Part shown: one piece after another, positions 13,390 to 24,842 of the stretch | Numbering within the stretch: position 1 is the stretch's first letter | Layout: each line of letters begins with the position of its first letter | Assembly (NCBI GenBank): GCA_951799445.1 | Contig: OX637293.1 | Coordinates: forward strand, 5,952,001-6,016,000 | Source of the DNA: Pseudisothecium myosuroides | Lineage: Eukaryota; Streptophyta; Bryopsida; Hypnales; Lembophyllaceae | DNA: 64,000 nt | Reading direction: 5' to 3' | Made by a program: the position numbers and the translations under genes | The notes under the pieces: model-generated | Seen by the model: the letters and a program-made list of their open reading frames with translations, nothing else | Databases searched by the model: none | What the model was told of the DNA's origin: nothing

Positions 13390-13527
13390 CGTAACTAATT
13401 CCAGAAAGGTTCAAAAAATATGAAGCAACTTGGATTAGATGCCAATTCCATTTTTTTTCCTACAAAAATTTACTAAAGAAGGAGTTTAGCTTTCTTGAAA
13501 AGACAATTAGCTCTTAAATGGTTGCTA

Positions 13528-13932
13528 CAATAGAACCTCTCATAATGCATACTATCTCAATGCATAATATGAAGTAAAGAGGTCATACTTTGAAGCATTT
13601 ATTTCTGAACAATATAGTAGAACCTCTCTAAGCTGATCGGTCCCGGACCGGTTTGACAGATTGGTTTATAGAGGTTTATTGACTTTTGGAGAGTCATTTT
13701 TAGTCATAGCCTTTGTTATGTGGCCCAGTTTGGGACCGGGCTGACATAATTGATTTATGGAAGTTTATCTGCTTACAAAGGTTCAACTTAGTGAGGTTCT
13801 ACTATAGTTGGAGGCCCCATAGTGAGAGGCCACGTTAGCCAGAGTTCAATTCAAAACCTCTCCAACTGCATAAACTTCTCTTAGTGCATAGTCTCCGTAC
13901 CCGTACTGTGCACTAAGAGATGGGTTCTACGG
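13528..13932 (-). mobile_element. TA-flanked MITE (pogo/mariner-like ends), interrupted
   Basis: The ends CAATAGAACCTCTC and GGTTCTACGG are flanked by TA (13526-27 and 13933-34). The body matches, inverted, the 186-bp element at 17710-17895: CATACTTTGAAGCA, GTTGGAGGCC and CTTAGTGCATAG blocks are shared. A second element (13615-13804) splits it. TA duplication with AGTAGAACCTCTC-like termini fits Tc1/mariner-pogo MITEs. It is non-coding and probably about 213 bp before interruption. Confidence 0.75.
13615..13804. mobile_element. Nested 190-bp TA-flanked MITE
   Basis: TAGTAGAACCTCTC at the left and GAGGTTCTACTA at the right are inverted repeats flanked by TA (13613-14, 13805-06). The host sequence on both sides rejoins as in the uninterrupted relative near 17815 (ATTAGTTGG on the opposite strand), which marks this as a clean insertion at TA. 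The interior contains GATCGGTCCCGGACCGG. It is a different subfamily from its host. Confidence 0.8.
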
Positions 13933-13944
13933 TACAAGAGTAGA

Positions 13945-14745
13945 CCACCTTAATGAGTCATCCCTATCTCATGACCGACAAATACCAAACCGACACTCTA
14001 CTACAGACTTGAGATGTTTGAATAAATCTCGAAGTTCAGGAGCACTGAGCTCCATCCTTTCGTCCGCATTTTACAAGTGCTGTGCATAGCTGCGCGGGAT
14101 TCGAGAGCACTGAGAGCACGCGGAAGCAAGACGACGCATTCAGATTCTTGTACGAAACAACGAATTCTTCGTACGAATTCGTCATTCATGCTTCTGTCAT
14201 GGAAAAAAGTTTGGATACTAAGTCGTAGCTGGAACTCCGATCCTTCTCAAGTGCATCAACTCTTCCTAGCACTGGTTAATTGAATGCAACCATGCATTCT
14301 TCCGGTCATTGCGAATTTCAAGCTAGCCATGCCTGCAATTGAAAACGACACCAAATCTTTTGCATTTTAGTTCTGCAACCACGCAAAATTAAAGTGCCTA
14401 GCTTGATCATCGAGTAGGGCGAGTTTCAAGAGATCGCTGATTAATTATCGTTGAAGAAGATCGAAAAAGTTTGAGCTCATTTGGAATGGTCTGACGGTTC
14501 ATAGAAAGGCTTTTGCGCCAGTTACGAATCAAGAGTGTGTTTGGGTGTTGAAGGCTCCAATTCCTGGAACTCAAGTATTTCAGGGCTTGCAGTTGCAGAT
14601 TGCTGCGAATAGGTGAGAATTGCTGGCAATTTTCCTCAACGGGGCGAAGTTCTAGCGCCGGAAGCGAGACGTGGAGGTCCTCTGTTGTATTCGATCTCCT
14701 CAAGGTGAAGGTTTTGAGGTTGAGGGCGACGACTGCTTGCTAGCG
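13945..14745 (+). promoter_or_regulatory. 5' flank and leader of channel gene A
   Basis: About 800 bp upstream of the chosen start, GC-richer than the background and conserved in copy B (about 29957-30925). It probably holds the promoter and 5' UTR, and possibly an unrecognised first exon. No TATA box was assigned with confidence. Confidence 0.45.
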
Positions 14746-17678
14746 ATGGCGCCCAAGATGAACGTGCACCGGAACACGGTCTACGGCCACGCCGAATGGG
14801 CGAAGCACAAGTCGCCCTGGCGGCACGGTCGTCAGATGCTGTCCATCTTCTCCTCGGGGATCATGGCGGCGCTAGCTCCCCCCGTCCTCCTGTCCACGGT
14901 CGCTGCCACGTTCGTGACCCTGATCAACTACGGCGTTCTCGAGCGCCGATTCGCCAGCTGGGTGCCCATGTTCCAAATCGCCATCACGCCGTTCACGCTT
15001 TTGTCGCCCGTGCTGGCGCTCCTGCTGGTGTTTCGGACGAATGCGTCGTATCAGCGCTTTGATGAGGCGAGGAAGGTGTGGGGGTTCAATAACAGTCGAA
15101 GCCGAGACCTCGCGCGACAGGTACACGGCCTTGGCCCTGCTTTTCATTGGCAGAATTGCGTGCAAGTGCCCTGCTCATCGGGATTTCGAAAAAAATTGCT
15201 TGCAGTTGCCTTGTTTCCCATCTGGATTTCGACAGAGTTGCGTGCAATTGCCCCATTTCCCATCGAGATTTTTTGGTAAATTTGCGTGCAATGCCCTGTT
15301 TTCGGGACTTCGACAAGGTTGCACGCAATTGCCCTGTTTCCCATCGGATTCCGAAAGAGTTGCGTGCAATTGCCCAGTTCCTCATCTGGATTTCCACAGA
15401 TTTGCTCGCAATTGCCCTATTTTCCATTAAATTTATTCATCGAATTTTCCTTAAACTTGCGTGCAATTTGCCCTGTTTCTCATCGAACTTTCCACAGATT
15501 TGATTGCAATTGTTCATCACAGGTTTTCCGGTTCTGAGTGAGATTTGGGGTGTCAATTGGGAAACTGGCGTTACAGGTGTTGTCGTGGGTGTCGATGGCG
15601 GAGGATAAGGAGAAGAAGGATCTGGTGCTGCGGTATTTGAAGGCGTATCCGTATTTTCTCAAGCATCACTTGACGAAGCGGGCCAGCATTGGGGAGCTGG
15701 TGAACATCCTGCACCAGGGCGAGGTGGAGGCTATTACTCTGGCCCAGAGTCGACCCATTTACGTGCTTCAGGTTTGTATTAGCCTTCCCAAAACATTTTC
15801 CGGTCTATATTCTTTGGAAGATAAGAAGAATTGGCACGTAACTTAATTGGATTCGTAATTTTTGGACTCTTAATAAAGTAGTTATGAATTTTAGATTTTA
15901 GAATTGGTGGAGGTGCTCTGATCTTCACTGGACTCACTTTGCTCACACCAATTCTAACATCAAGTACAAATGAACCAATAAACACCTTCGTTTGCTTTGT
16001 ATGCAACAAATTCAAACCAAAGCTTGTTAGTTTGCTCTTGTTGCTATTCGGTTATCGATAATGCTAGATTATTGATTACTGTGTGGTGAGGTAGGGCTTG
16101 TAATATGAGAGATTCTGTGGATATCCATAGAACTTGCAATTACTGAATGTAAATGACATTAGGAAGAGTTGAATGCTGGATCAAAATTTGAGAAATTTGT
16201 AATATGATAAGTTTATAATATAATAAACATAATAGGGAACCATGCTCAGAATCAGTTCAAGATTTATGTTGCTTAGATTTGTTAATTTTTTTACTGATAT
16301 GAATTGCTCAATTTCTCTGTAAATTCCGTCATTTTCTAGTGTGGACCATATTGTTATGAGCCCTTACACTAACTTAAATGTAATGTCTGATGTGCACGGA
16401 GTATAACAATGAATGCTTCGAATATTATAAATTGTCGAAACGATGGTGGTTCAGTATTAAGCAGTGTATACTTTCAAAAAAAAATCCACTCTTTGTGAAC
16501 ATCCACACTAATGAAAGAAATGAGTCGCATACTACGAATTAGTGAAGAATGAATGATTGAATTCTGTGGCAGGGTGGATTCAAACAGCATGTCAAATCGC
16601 TAACCTAGTCTCCTAATTTAATCGGATTGACTGTATCATGTATGGAAGTTGGAGTACTAAAGTTGAACCACTCTAAATTCCATTTAAATGTCAATTCCAT
16701 TGAGTTTCATTCTTGCGAACTGTTTTGAAATCGCGGCTGTTCATGATCGATCTATAATAGGAAAAACAAACTACACAAAATAGTGAAATTAGGTTGCCTT
16801 AACAGTTAGGTTGCCTTACAATTTGAAAGTTACTTTACAAGTCATTACAATCAACAAATCTTTCTAAAAATAGTTTCATTTGTACACATGGAGGTTCATG
16901 AGTCTCAATTACAACATTATCTAATTCAAAAATAGTGTATTCTTGTGCAATAACGAAAAATATTTATTTAGTGACAAATGTCGAGAAATTAGTGTGGGGC
17001 AGTCTAATTTCACTATTTTGTGTAGTGCATAAACCTCTTTTATTCCTAGTTCTACCAAATTGATGTTTGTGCTAATGCAATCGCCGGCGATTTTTTCGGC
17101 AGATCATCTCGGAGACCATCAACAAGTGTCGCATGGGCGAATACCAGAGGGTGTCTATGAATTCAAACCTCACCCAGTTCCACGACAACGTGGGTTCCTG
17201 CGAGCGGATCTTCACGACCCCCATTCCAGTGGCCTACACCCGCCTGACGTCGCGCATCTTGATGTTATGGCACTTGGCCCTCCCGTTCGGCTTGTGGGAT
17301 ACATGTCGGTGGTTGACTGCACCCGCAACGTTCATGAGCGCGGTGGCCTTATTCTACATCGAGCAAGTGGGCGTGATGATCGAGGAGCCCTTTTGGATTC
17401 TGCCTCTAGACAGCATTTGCAGCGATATCACGACGGCCATCGACGGGTTGTGTGTGGCGCAGGAGGAGACGATGGTGATGATGCGGGGGCTGAGCGAATC
17501 GAAACCACCACCACCACCACATGGGAGTGCATTGCAAGCGCAGCGGTTGCCCAAGCACAAGCACATCGTGTTGAAAGTTAATCCAAGCAAGGCGGCTGGT
17601 GTAGGGCATGCGCATTCGTACTCAGACATGAGTGTTGTGATTCAAAGGAGCCCGGGAAGCACCAAGACTAGTTACTGA
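14746..17678 (+). CDS. Bestrophin-like (VCCN1-type) anion channel, copy A
   Basis: Member of the plant bestrophin-like/UPF0187 family, whose characterised member VCCN1 is a thylakoid voltage-dependent chloride channel. Exons 14746-15120, 15577-15771 and 17103-17678 join in phase 0 at GT-AG introns (456 and 1331 bp) to give 381 aa. Family landmarks: membrane segments about 31-62 and 76-96, FRTNASYQRFDEARKVW (96-112), DLARQ at the first junction, IPVAYTRLTSR (231-241), a third hydrophobic stretch 241-276 and IEEPF (283-287). The tail has a proline run and no known motif. The start is placed by homology with copy B, where an in-frame stop lies just upstream; in copy A an upstream ATG at 14671 would add 25 residues. 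Neither form shows the long chloroplast transit peptide of Arabidopsis VCCN1, so localisation is open or a first exon is unseen. Family assignment is firm; the exact channel role is inferred. Confidence 0.9.
15150..15535 (+). repeat. Intron-1 minisatellite, copy A
   Basis: About nine imperfect units, spaced roughly 35-56 bp (commonly near 42), fill intron 1. Each has a core like TTGCGTGCAATTGCCC followed by a pyrimidine-rich stretch and CATC..GATTTC. The same array occupies intron 1 of copy B. Several frames stay open through it because unit lengths are often multiples of three. I do not regard these as coding. Confidence 0.85.
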
Positions 17679-17709
17679 TTATTGGTATGAAATTGGTACA
17701 TAAAAACTA

Positions 17710-17895
17710 CAGTAAATCTCTCTTAGTGCATAGTGCCGGGACTATGCACTAAGAGAGGTGCAGTAATGACCACTCGCTAACGTGGCCTCTAACCACGTGG
17801 CCTCCAACTAATTTTCAAAAAAGGTGCTTCAAAGTATGAACTCTCTTACGGCACATTATGCACTAAGAGAGTATGCAATAAGAGAGGTTCTACTG
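17710..17895 (+). mobile_element. 186-bp TA-flanked MITE downstream of gene A
   Basis: The ends CAGTAAATCTCTCTTA and GAGAGGTTCTACTG are inverted repeats flanked by TA at 17708-09 and 17896-97. It contains a strong hairpin (CTCTTAGTGCATAGT / ACTATGCACTAAGAG). Copy B has no element here: it runs straight from AAAAACTAC to TAGCCCTC near 33668-33685. Termini and TA duplication fit pogo/mariner MITEs. Confidence 0.85.
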
Positions 17896-18214
17896 TATAA
17901 GCCCTCCTCATTAGTTGATGTTTTTAATTTCATATACTTTAGCTATGTAGAATGGGATGTTCATTAGAGTGACGAAGCTATTTACATCCAAGAATATGGA
18001 TGTGACCTACAAATATGGATGCGTATACATCTATTCATTTGAATGTGTACATTTATCCAAAAGAGCAATACCATCATGCCTAGATTTTTGGAGCAATTTA
18101 GTGACTTTAGGCCTTTGGTAAGGAGATGTATAAATATTGTTGAATATTAGTTTGAATCGATATTGAGCTAGTTTTTGTTTAATAAGTAGACCTAGATGCA
18201 AGTTCAAAGGTTAG

Positions 18215-20400
18215 GATTGCATTTTGGGCAATCATGATTACACCTCAAAGCATTGTATTTCTACATTCACCCATCTTTTGGCCAAAAAATACTTTTCAAT
18301 TATATTCATACAATTTTTTCATCCAAAATTGGCACAAAAATAGAATAAATTCTACAAAAAAAGGCTTCATTAATTTGGTGAAAAAAAGATTAATTTTGAT
18401 ATTGTACAATTTGGCTCCGTAGTATTTTCACAAGGCTGATAGCATCATAAATTCTTTTTGGTTTTATTTTTTTGAAACAATAGGAGAGAGAACACATTGA
18501 TGAAAAGCAAAAGTTCACCATTATGAACTAAGAGCAAAAAACTAGTGAAAGAGGCCCACAACACCCACAAAATAAAAGCATCAACAATTCACTAATGGTC
18601 TTGTTAGAGGTTCAACAAACTTCATCTTGCAAAAATAGATGGTCTTTGCTTAGTAGAATGAATCCCTTCATCCTACCTTGTACAATAATTGGATTTTTTA
18701 ACTACTTGCAAGTTTCTAATGTACAAAAGCAAAAAATAATCACCATCATTTCTAATCCAATGAATTGTTTGTAGAATAAAACTAGTAGTTTGGGTGAATT
18801 TGCCAAATCTAGCAAAAACAAAAAAATTGTTGTACATTGCAAAGAAAATATTTTAGCAATCCAAACTTTAATAGTGCACTTTTCATCTCTAAAATCCCAT
18901 ATTAAGCTAATTTGTCACATTGTTGGCAACATTGCAATAAAGTATCTACACTTGAAACTATTCAAATAAGCATTTAACTATGCATCTTCTTATAAAACTA
19001 AATAACTTCAATTTTCTTTTTGGATTTTTCATAGAGTCAAAAGAAGATTCCAAATTCTCTTAGGAATTAGCATGCATTTTTGGACTCTACATGGATAAAC
19101 TATGAGCTTTCAAAATACTAAATCAAGGTGTGCTTAAAATTGATCCTAGACTCCTAAACTTTATAAAAGAGAGAATGTGTATTGTAGGCCCACATGCAAG
19201 ATTGGTGAATTCAAGCAAAATAATCTAAAGAGGGTCCATGAAAGGATGCCAACCTTGACCACTAATAACAATATAGGTTTTCAAAGGCAAAGTATAATTA
19301 ACTATAGGATATTTTCAAAGTTTTCAAGCCATCTAGGAACAAGAATGGAGAAACTTCATTTTGATAGTTTTTATTAAAAACTTCAATTTAATGATGTAGA
19401 GCTATACAAAAATAATTGAATTGCATAGACATAATTAAAATCAAATAACTTGTTTTTATAATTTGAAACAACATTTGTGTAACCATATGTAAATTGTAAT
19501 TCTGTTTTTGGCAACCTACTTGAGCTAAATCTAATGTCAAGTGTGTTTTGTAAAGTGGCACTTCACTTGGCTACTATTGCATGCAAACTTTTTTGTTTTC
19601 TACCTACATCTCTCACTTTTATTTCTTGTCATTTTTATTTCTTTTCACTTCAATCTTTATTCTATTCTTCCTTTCATTTCTTTGTCTTCTTTCCCCTCTT
19701 CCTTACCCTTTATGTTTATTCCATTCAAATGTAACATGGGACCTGCCTCCAAATTCAATTATGACAATTTCTTGTTCAACTTTCAAAATCTTATTCTTAA
19801 AGTGACTAGATTGTGCACAACATTATGCAACCCAGTTTATTGTTTTCTAGAGTCAAAAGAAAGGGACCGTGGAATATTTTGAGTCTATCAAAAGCTAAAA
19901 ATCCAACAAATATGCTAACAAAACTAAAGAAGCTCACTTTTATAGACTTCGACTGAGTTGGAAGAAAGTTGGCAGTAGGTTGCATATGGATTTGTCCAAG
20001 TCGTGCATCAACAAAATTAACTACGTACAATCCATGTAGACTCCCAAAGACACACTTTTGATTCATTGTTAGATGGCTCTGTTTGATTCTTTGAATTGTC
20101 ATATATGATTATTTATTACCACTTTTAGATATGGACTTCAAAGAAAGGTAGCCTTGTTATGTGAGGTTTTGCATTCAAACTAATGTAATTTATTCAAATC
20201 AAAATGAGTTGTCATCCAAATTGTACTAAAGTTATGTAAAGTTGAACCAAAACACATTAATTAAAAGAAGGGGCAATTTCTTCTCATTTTCCCTGTGTTT
20301 ATATTTGATATGAAGTACATATTAGAAATTTCAGTGACAAACAAAAATGACAATATATGCTACTTGAGAAACTAAAGCCTACTCTTTGTATGAGCAAACA
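18215..20400 (+). repeat. Third, diverged copy of large repeat, part 1
   Basis: Collinear with about 7450-9620: shared blocks include CATTGTATTTCTACATTC, CATGGATAAACTATGA and GTGTGTTTTGTAAAGTGGCA. There are many substitutions and small indels. The collinearity stops near 20400, at the equivalent of about 9610. Confidence 0.8.
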
Positions 20401-21749
20401 ATTATTAGTGTTATATTTATTAAAAATTAGAAAAATAGAATGAAATTTTTATTATAGTTGATGCTTTGAACCAAATTTTTAGAGTCTTCCAAAAGGAAGA
20501 CCAAAACTTCCAAAAAGAAACCTAAAATCGTAATATTATTGTACCAATTAGAAGTTCATTATTTTGGAAGAACTTCTTTGCAATCTTTCTAGAGTTGTGA
20601 ATCCATATAGCATATTGTTACTTTTAAATTTTCTTGCAACCAATCTATAGTTTTTGAAATTTGGGGCAACTTAAAAGGTTTGACTTTTGATTTGTTTGCG
20701 CTTACAAATTATTTCCTGAATGCACATTTTTATTGAAAATTTACGAGTATAACTTAAAGGTCAAGTTTGGTTGCATTTTCTATAAATTATTTAGTGTAAT
20801 GGCCTTAAAAGTCTATTTTGAATAATTATTGAAGTACCAAGGAGTCATGAACTTTCACTTGAACAATTTTTTTTCCACTTGAGGACAATGCAGTTCACTA
20901 TAGATCATATCCAAAACCTATACATTGTACTAAAAGATTTCAACCCAAACATTTATATCATTCTAAAGGATCCAAAATCATTTAATATATTGAAATTTTT
21001 CTAAATTTTTGGGGCGGTCTTAAAGATTAATTTTAAAAAAACAAAACAATAAACGAATTCTAATAGATCTAATGGTGTACTTTTGCAAAGAATGATTTTT
21101 TGTGTTCCATTTTCATTAGTGAGGGAAAAAATATGAGGAATTTTGTTGAGAAGGCAAGCCAACGATTCTTTGAGGAGAAAATCATCATAATACTAAACAC
21201 ACTTTGAACATCATGATCTTGGAGCTTTTGAAAATATAAGCTCTAGAAATCAATGCACAGGTCAATGAAGAAGCTAGGTGCAAGATTATTGCAAATTTGT
21301 TCATTCCACCTTCAGTGTTGCTTAAAAATAGTAGAATTGTAATTTAGATAATGTTGAAATGATAGAGTGAATGATAAAAAAGCTGTTAAATTGATGAAAT
21401 AAAACTAGAGTGATGAATCCATTGGTAATTTGTCCCAAGTGATATAAAACAAAATTGAAGAAATTTTTGACAAAAGATTCTTTTTTACATTAGTGGATGA
21501 AATCAATTACTTGTCACAAATTCTTGAGATGGTATAAATCATTTTTGGATGAATGTACACACTTTTGGATGAGAATAGATTCATCACTTTGGGGAAGATC
21601 TTGGTGAAGATTCCTAGTTTAGTCAAAATAAATGAAATAATAAATCTTATTATAAGCACAATACAAATTCTTCAAAGGAATGAACAATAATCTATTCAAG
21701 AATATTGCATTGAAAGAACCTTCAAGAATGAGACTTTTAAGGATGTTAA
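20401..21749. other. 1.35-kb segment unique to third repeat copy
   Basis: It lies between the two collinear parts of the third repeat copy but does not match the corresponding 9610-11430. AT-rich, with no long frame and no clear termini. It may be original repeat sequence lost from the other copies, or a replacement. Confidence 0.5.
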
Positions 21750-23050
21750 ACCCCAAAGAATGAGCTATAAACTACACTACACAATTTAACTTTGAAAAAT
21801 TCCACCAAGATATGTTGTACCTACTTAGTAGTGAAATATACTAGTGGTGTGCTGTCTGGTACATTTCACTTAACTTTGAAAGACCTACCAACAATATGTT
21901 GTACACCACTAGTAGGTCTTTCTCCCTTGCTTTTTCCCATTGTCATAGTCAAAAAGATAAGAAAAAATACAAAAAAGGTACATTAGAGTAAGGTGAGGCA
22001 AAAAGAGGCAAAATACACAGACTTAACTTTGAAAAATTCCACCAAGATATGTTGTACCAACTTAGAAGTGAAATATACTGGAGGTATGTTGTCTGGTGAC
22101 TTTGAAAGACCTACCAGTGGTATGTTGTACACTAGTAGGTCTTTCTTCCATTGTCATAGTAAAAAGATACAAAAATATATATAGAAGGTGTATTCTAGTA
22201 AGGTTAGTAAAAAAGAGGCAAGAAAAAAGCGTTGCGTGGCAAATTAAGCACTGGTAGACAATATGCATGAATTCACAATTGGAAGCAAACAAAAAGACAA
22301 GAGGGTAGGAATTTGACCCCCTAATAAAACAAAAAAATTTACTTATCATAGGAATTCTAAGTGGCTATTTCCTCATTTACATATCTATGTTTGAAAAATG
22401 TATAACATGCATTTCCCTTTGAATGTAAGGTATAATTATGAAGAAAACAAAATCTTTTACAATGTCAAGATAAGCGCAAAGTATAATGCACAAGCAAATT
22501 TTGAAAGAAGACATTTTTTTTTTTTTTTTTTCTGTTTCAGAAAAAAAAAGAAAAAAAAAAGACCTTTTTAACATTCATTGATTAAAGCTTTGAAGAAATT
22601 TGAATGCAAAATAATACAAAAAGTTGAGTCAGTTACATAATGGGCCTCTACAATATTTAAAGGGGCCATTTTGATACAAATAAATTGCAACATGCCTAGC
22701 CAATGAAATGAAGTTTATTGTAGTAGTTGAGAACCCATTTCCATGGATCATAAATGGAAAGAACACATGCATGCTTCTTGAAAATATGATTTCACACGAT
22801 ATATCACAATACCACACTAAAGATGAACTAGTAGACATAGAAAAATTGGATTGTGAGACTTTAAACCTCAATGGAATAATATTGTATTTGAGAACAAACA
22901 TGAAGTTGTCAAAATCAAGTTCATTTGAATTGTATGTCCATTAGTCCATTATGAAACTTCTAGCCAAAATTGTCACCCCTTAATGAATCAAGTATACATG
23001 TGTTAAGAGAATGGATTTGGAAATATAGAAAGTTGTGAAAAAAAAGTAGG
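21750..23050 (+). repeat. Third, diverged copy of large repeat, part 2
   Basis: Collinear with about 11430-12720, including two units of the ~230-bp motif (about 21785-21960 and 22030-22165) and the segment around AAGATAAGCGCAAAGTATAATG (22468; compare 12152). A poly-T/poly-A insertion near 22515-22560 is specific to this copy. Confidence 0.8.
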
Positions 23051-23157
23051 AAATAATGATTAGGTAAAAAGTTCTTGAATGATCGAAATTGGAAGAGTCT
23101 AGACATTGGCCATGGGTCCGGAGTACTTTTTGCCTCCCAAAATTTATAGTAACATCC

Positions 23158-23504
23158 CGAACCTAAGGAGAGACTGATTTTCAATAGATATCATACTGAT
23201 GCAGCACCTTCATACCTACGTACCATAATCGCACTGATTATGTTGATTTTTACGCACTGAATCAGTGCAAAAAAAATGAATATCAATAGCGTACAATTCA
23301 TGTACTTTAACTATACGATTGTTGTGTTGTTTCAACACAACAATCGTATAGTTAAAGTACATGAATTGTACGCTATTGATATTCATTTTTTTCGCACTGA
23401 TTCAGTGCGTAAAAATCAACATAATCAGTGCGATTATGGTACGTAGGTATGAAGGTGTTGCATCAGTATGATATCTATTGAAAATCAGTCTTTCCTTAGG
23501 TTCG
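23158..23504. repeat. 347-bp near-perfect palindromic hairpin
   Basis: Arms 23158-23329 and 23333-23504 (172 bp each) are reverse complements with about three mismatches around a 3-nt TTT loop. The outer ends read CGAACCTAAGG and CCTTAGGTTCG. Smaller palindromes are nested in each arm, for example GCACTGAATCAGTGC and ATAATCGCACTGATTAT. There is no long frame within the arms. It could be a foldback element, a young inverted duplication or a small-RNA precursor locus. Confidence 0.95.
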
Positions 23505-23662
23505 AGATGAATTTCAATTCAAACGATAAAATTACGATATTTTTTGCATTCCATGTCATTACTATCAATGTACCTTTGAAAAATATTTGTTTTGCCTTTG
23601 CTACTACAGATCATGTCAGAATTCCATATTTGGTCGGTTATGGGGGCTCTACCTTACTTGTC

Positions 23663-24238
23663 TTAACCCCTAAAGGACCGGAGGGGTGTCCAGATTTCCA
23701 AAATTGTGAAGATCTATTATAAAATGCAACTTAGAAGAATATTTTAATGATGACTCTCAAACAATAGTTGTAAAATGCTATTTATAGATCACATCTATAC
23801 GGTTAGATCAACAAAAACACATACCAATATTTTTCAATAAAATTTGAAGCCAGAAATTGGAAATTCCTTCTAAAATCAATTACAGATTGAATATTTATGA
23901 TGTTTAAAATGTATTTTTTTCTATAAGTTTAAAATATTGAGTTCTAATTATAGTAATTTTTGAAGATTTTTATTTGATTTTTTGATTCAAGTCATTTTTG
24001 AAGGGTCATTTTTTGAACTGAAAAAGTTACTTTTTGAGGCTAGACTTCCCGATACCTTTTGAATTATAGAATATTTGCAAAGCAAAATCTTCATAATTTG
24101 AACCGTAAAAATGTTAAAGAACTAATATAAGAATCTTAAAAAAAATTGATGGATGAAAAAATGCATTTTGGTGAGTTCGGGACGTGTTTCTGTTCATTCA
24201 TTGTTCAAAATCTGCACTCATGGTCCTTTAGGGGTTAA
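23663..24238 (+). mobile_element. TTAA-flanked piggyBac-like MITE, 576 bp
   Basis: It starts TTAACCCCTAAAGGACC and ends GGTCCTTTAGGGGTTAA: perfect inverted termini and TTAA on both sides. The interior is unlike the 0.9-kb copies and lacks AAATGGCAGTTTT, so it is a second subfamily with shared ends. It is non-coding. Confidence 0.85.
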
Positions 24239-24842
24239 ACATTGAATATGAAAGTATAGATGTCCTCAACTACCGACATTCCTCCAAAATACATTGAATT
24301 TTTACAGTTTTGAAAACGCTATAATCCAAGCTTTCTCTACATTTGGTGGCTTTTTCTACCTCACTGCTTTCTTCTTTCCAAAGCTCAACTCCCCTCGATG
24401 GATTCTACCCCCCAAAAGCGAGATCAAAATCCAAGCTAGAAGTCAACGACGCTAGTTTGTGAGCCTAAAAGCGTGAGCTTGAGAGCAGTGAGCGTGCGTT
24501 TTGTGAGCCCAAAGCATTGACCAAAAAAAAACTTGAAATTTTAGAAGTCAACAAAATAAATAGTGGAAAAATTCCAAAATTTTATTATTATTAAGCCCTA
24601 TGACCATGGACCTAAGACCGTGGACCTATGACCGTGGGAACTTGTCAACATGCCCGACGCACTTGGCTTGGTCCTCTGGAGGGCGACAATTTTAACCGCC
24701 CTAGAGCTCGAGAAGGGATCTTTTAGTATCAAATTGGATTTCTTGGGATGACAAAGTTGCACAAAAAAATTTGAATCTTTATTTTTATTTTTATTTATTT
24801 ATTTATTTTTATTTTGAAAGTCCCAAGCCCCAAACCTAGGAA

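Larger units (their letters stand above)
13945..18155 (+). repeat. Segmental duplication, copy A
   Basis: This matches 29957-33930 in the same orientation over the whole gene, its 5' leader, both introns and about 0.5 kb downstream. Exons are most alike, introns and flanks less so, with many indels. The copies are about 16 kb apart. Copy A carries a MITE (17710-17895) and extra intron-2 sequence (for example around 16790-17020) that are absent from copy B. Confidence 0.9.

Noticed and set aside
15041..15503. Several overlapping frames over 100 codons within channel intron 1
   Set aside because: They arise from the tandem repeat whose unit length is often a multiple of three; clear splice sites and homology place this region in an intron.
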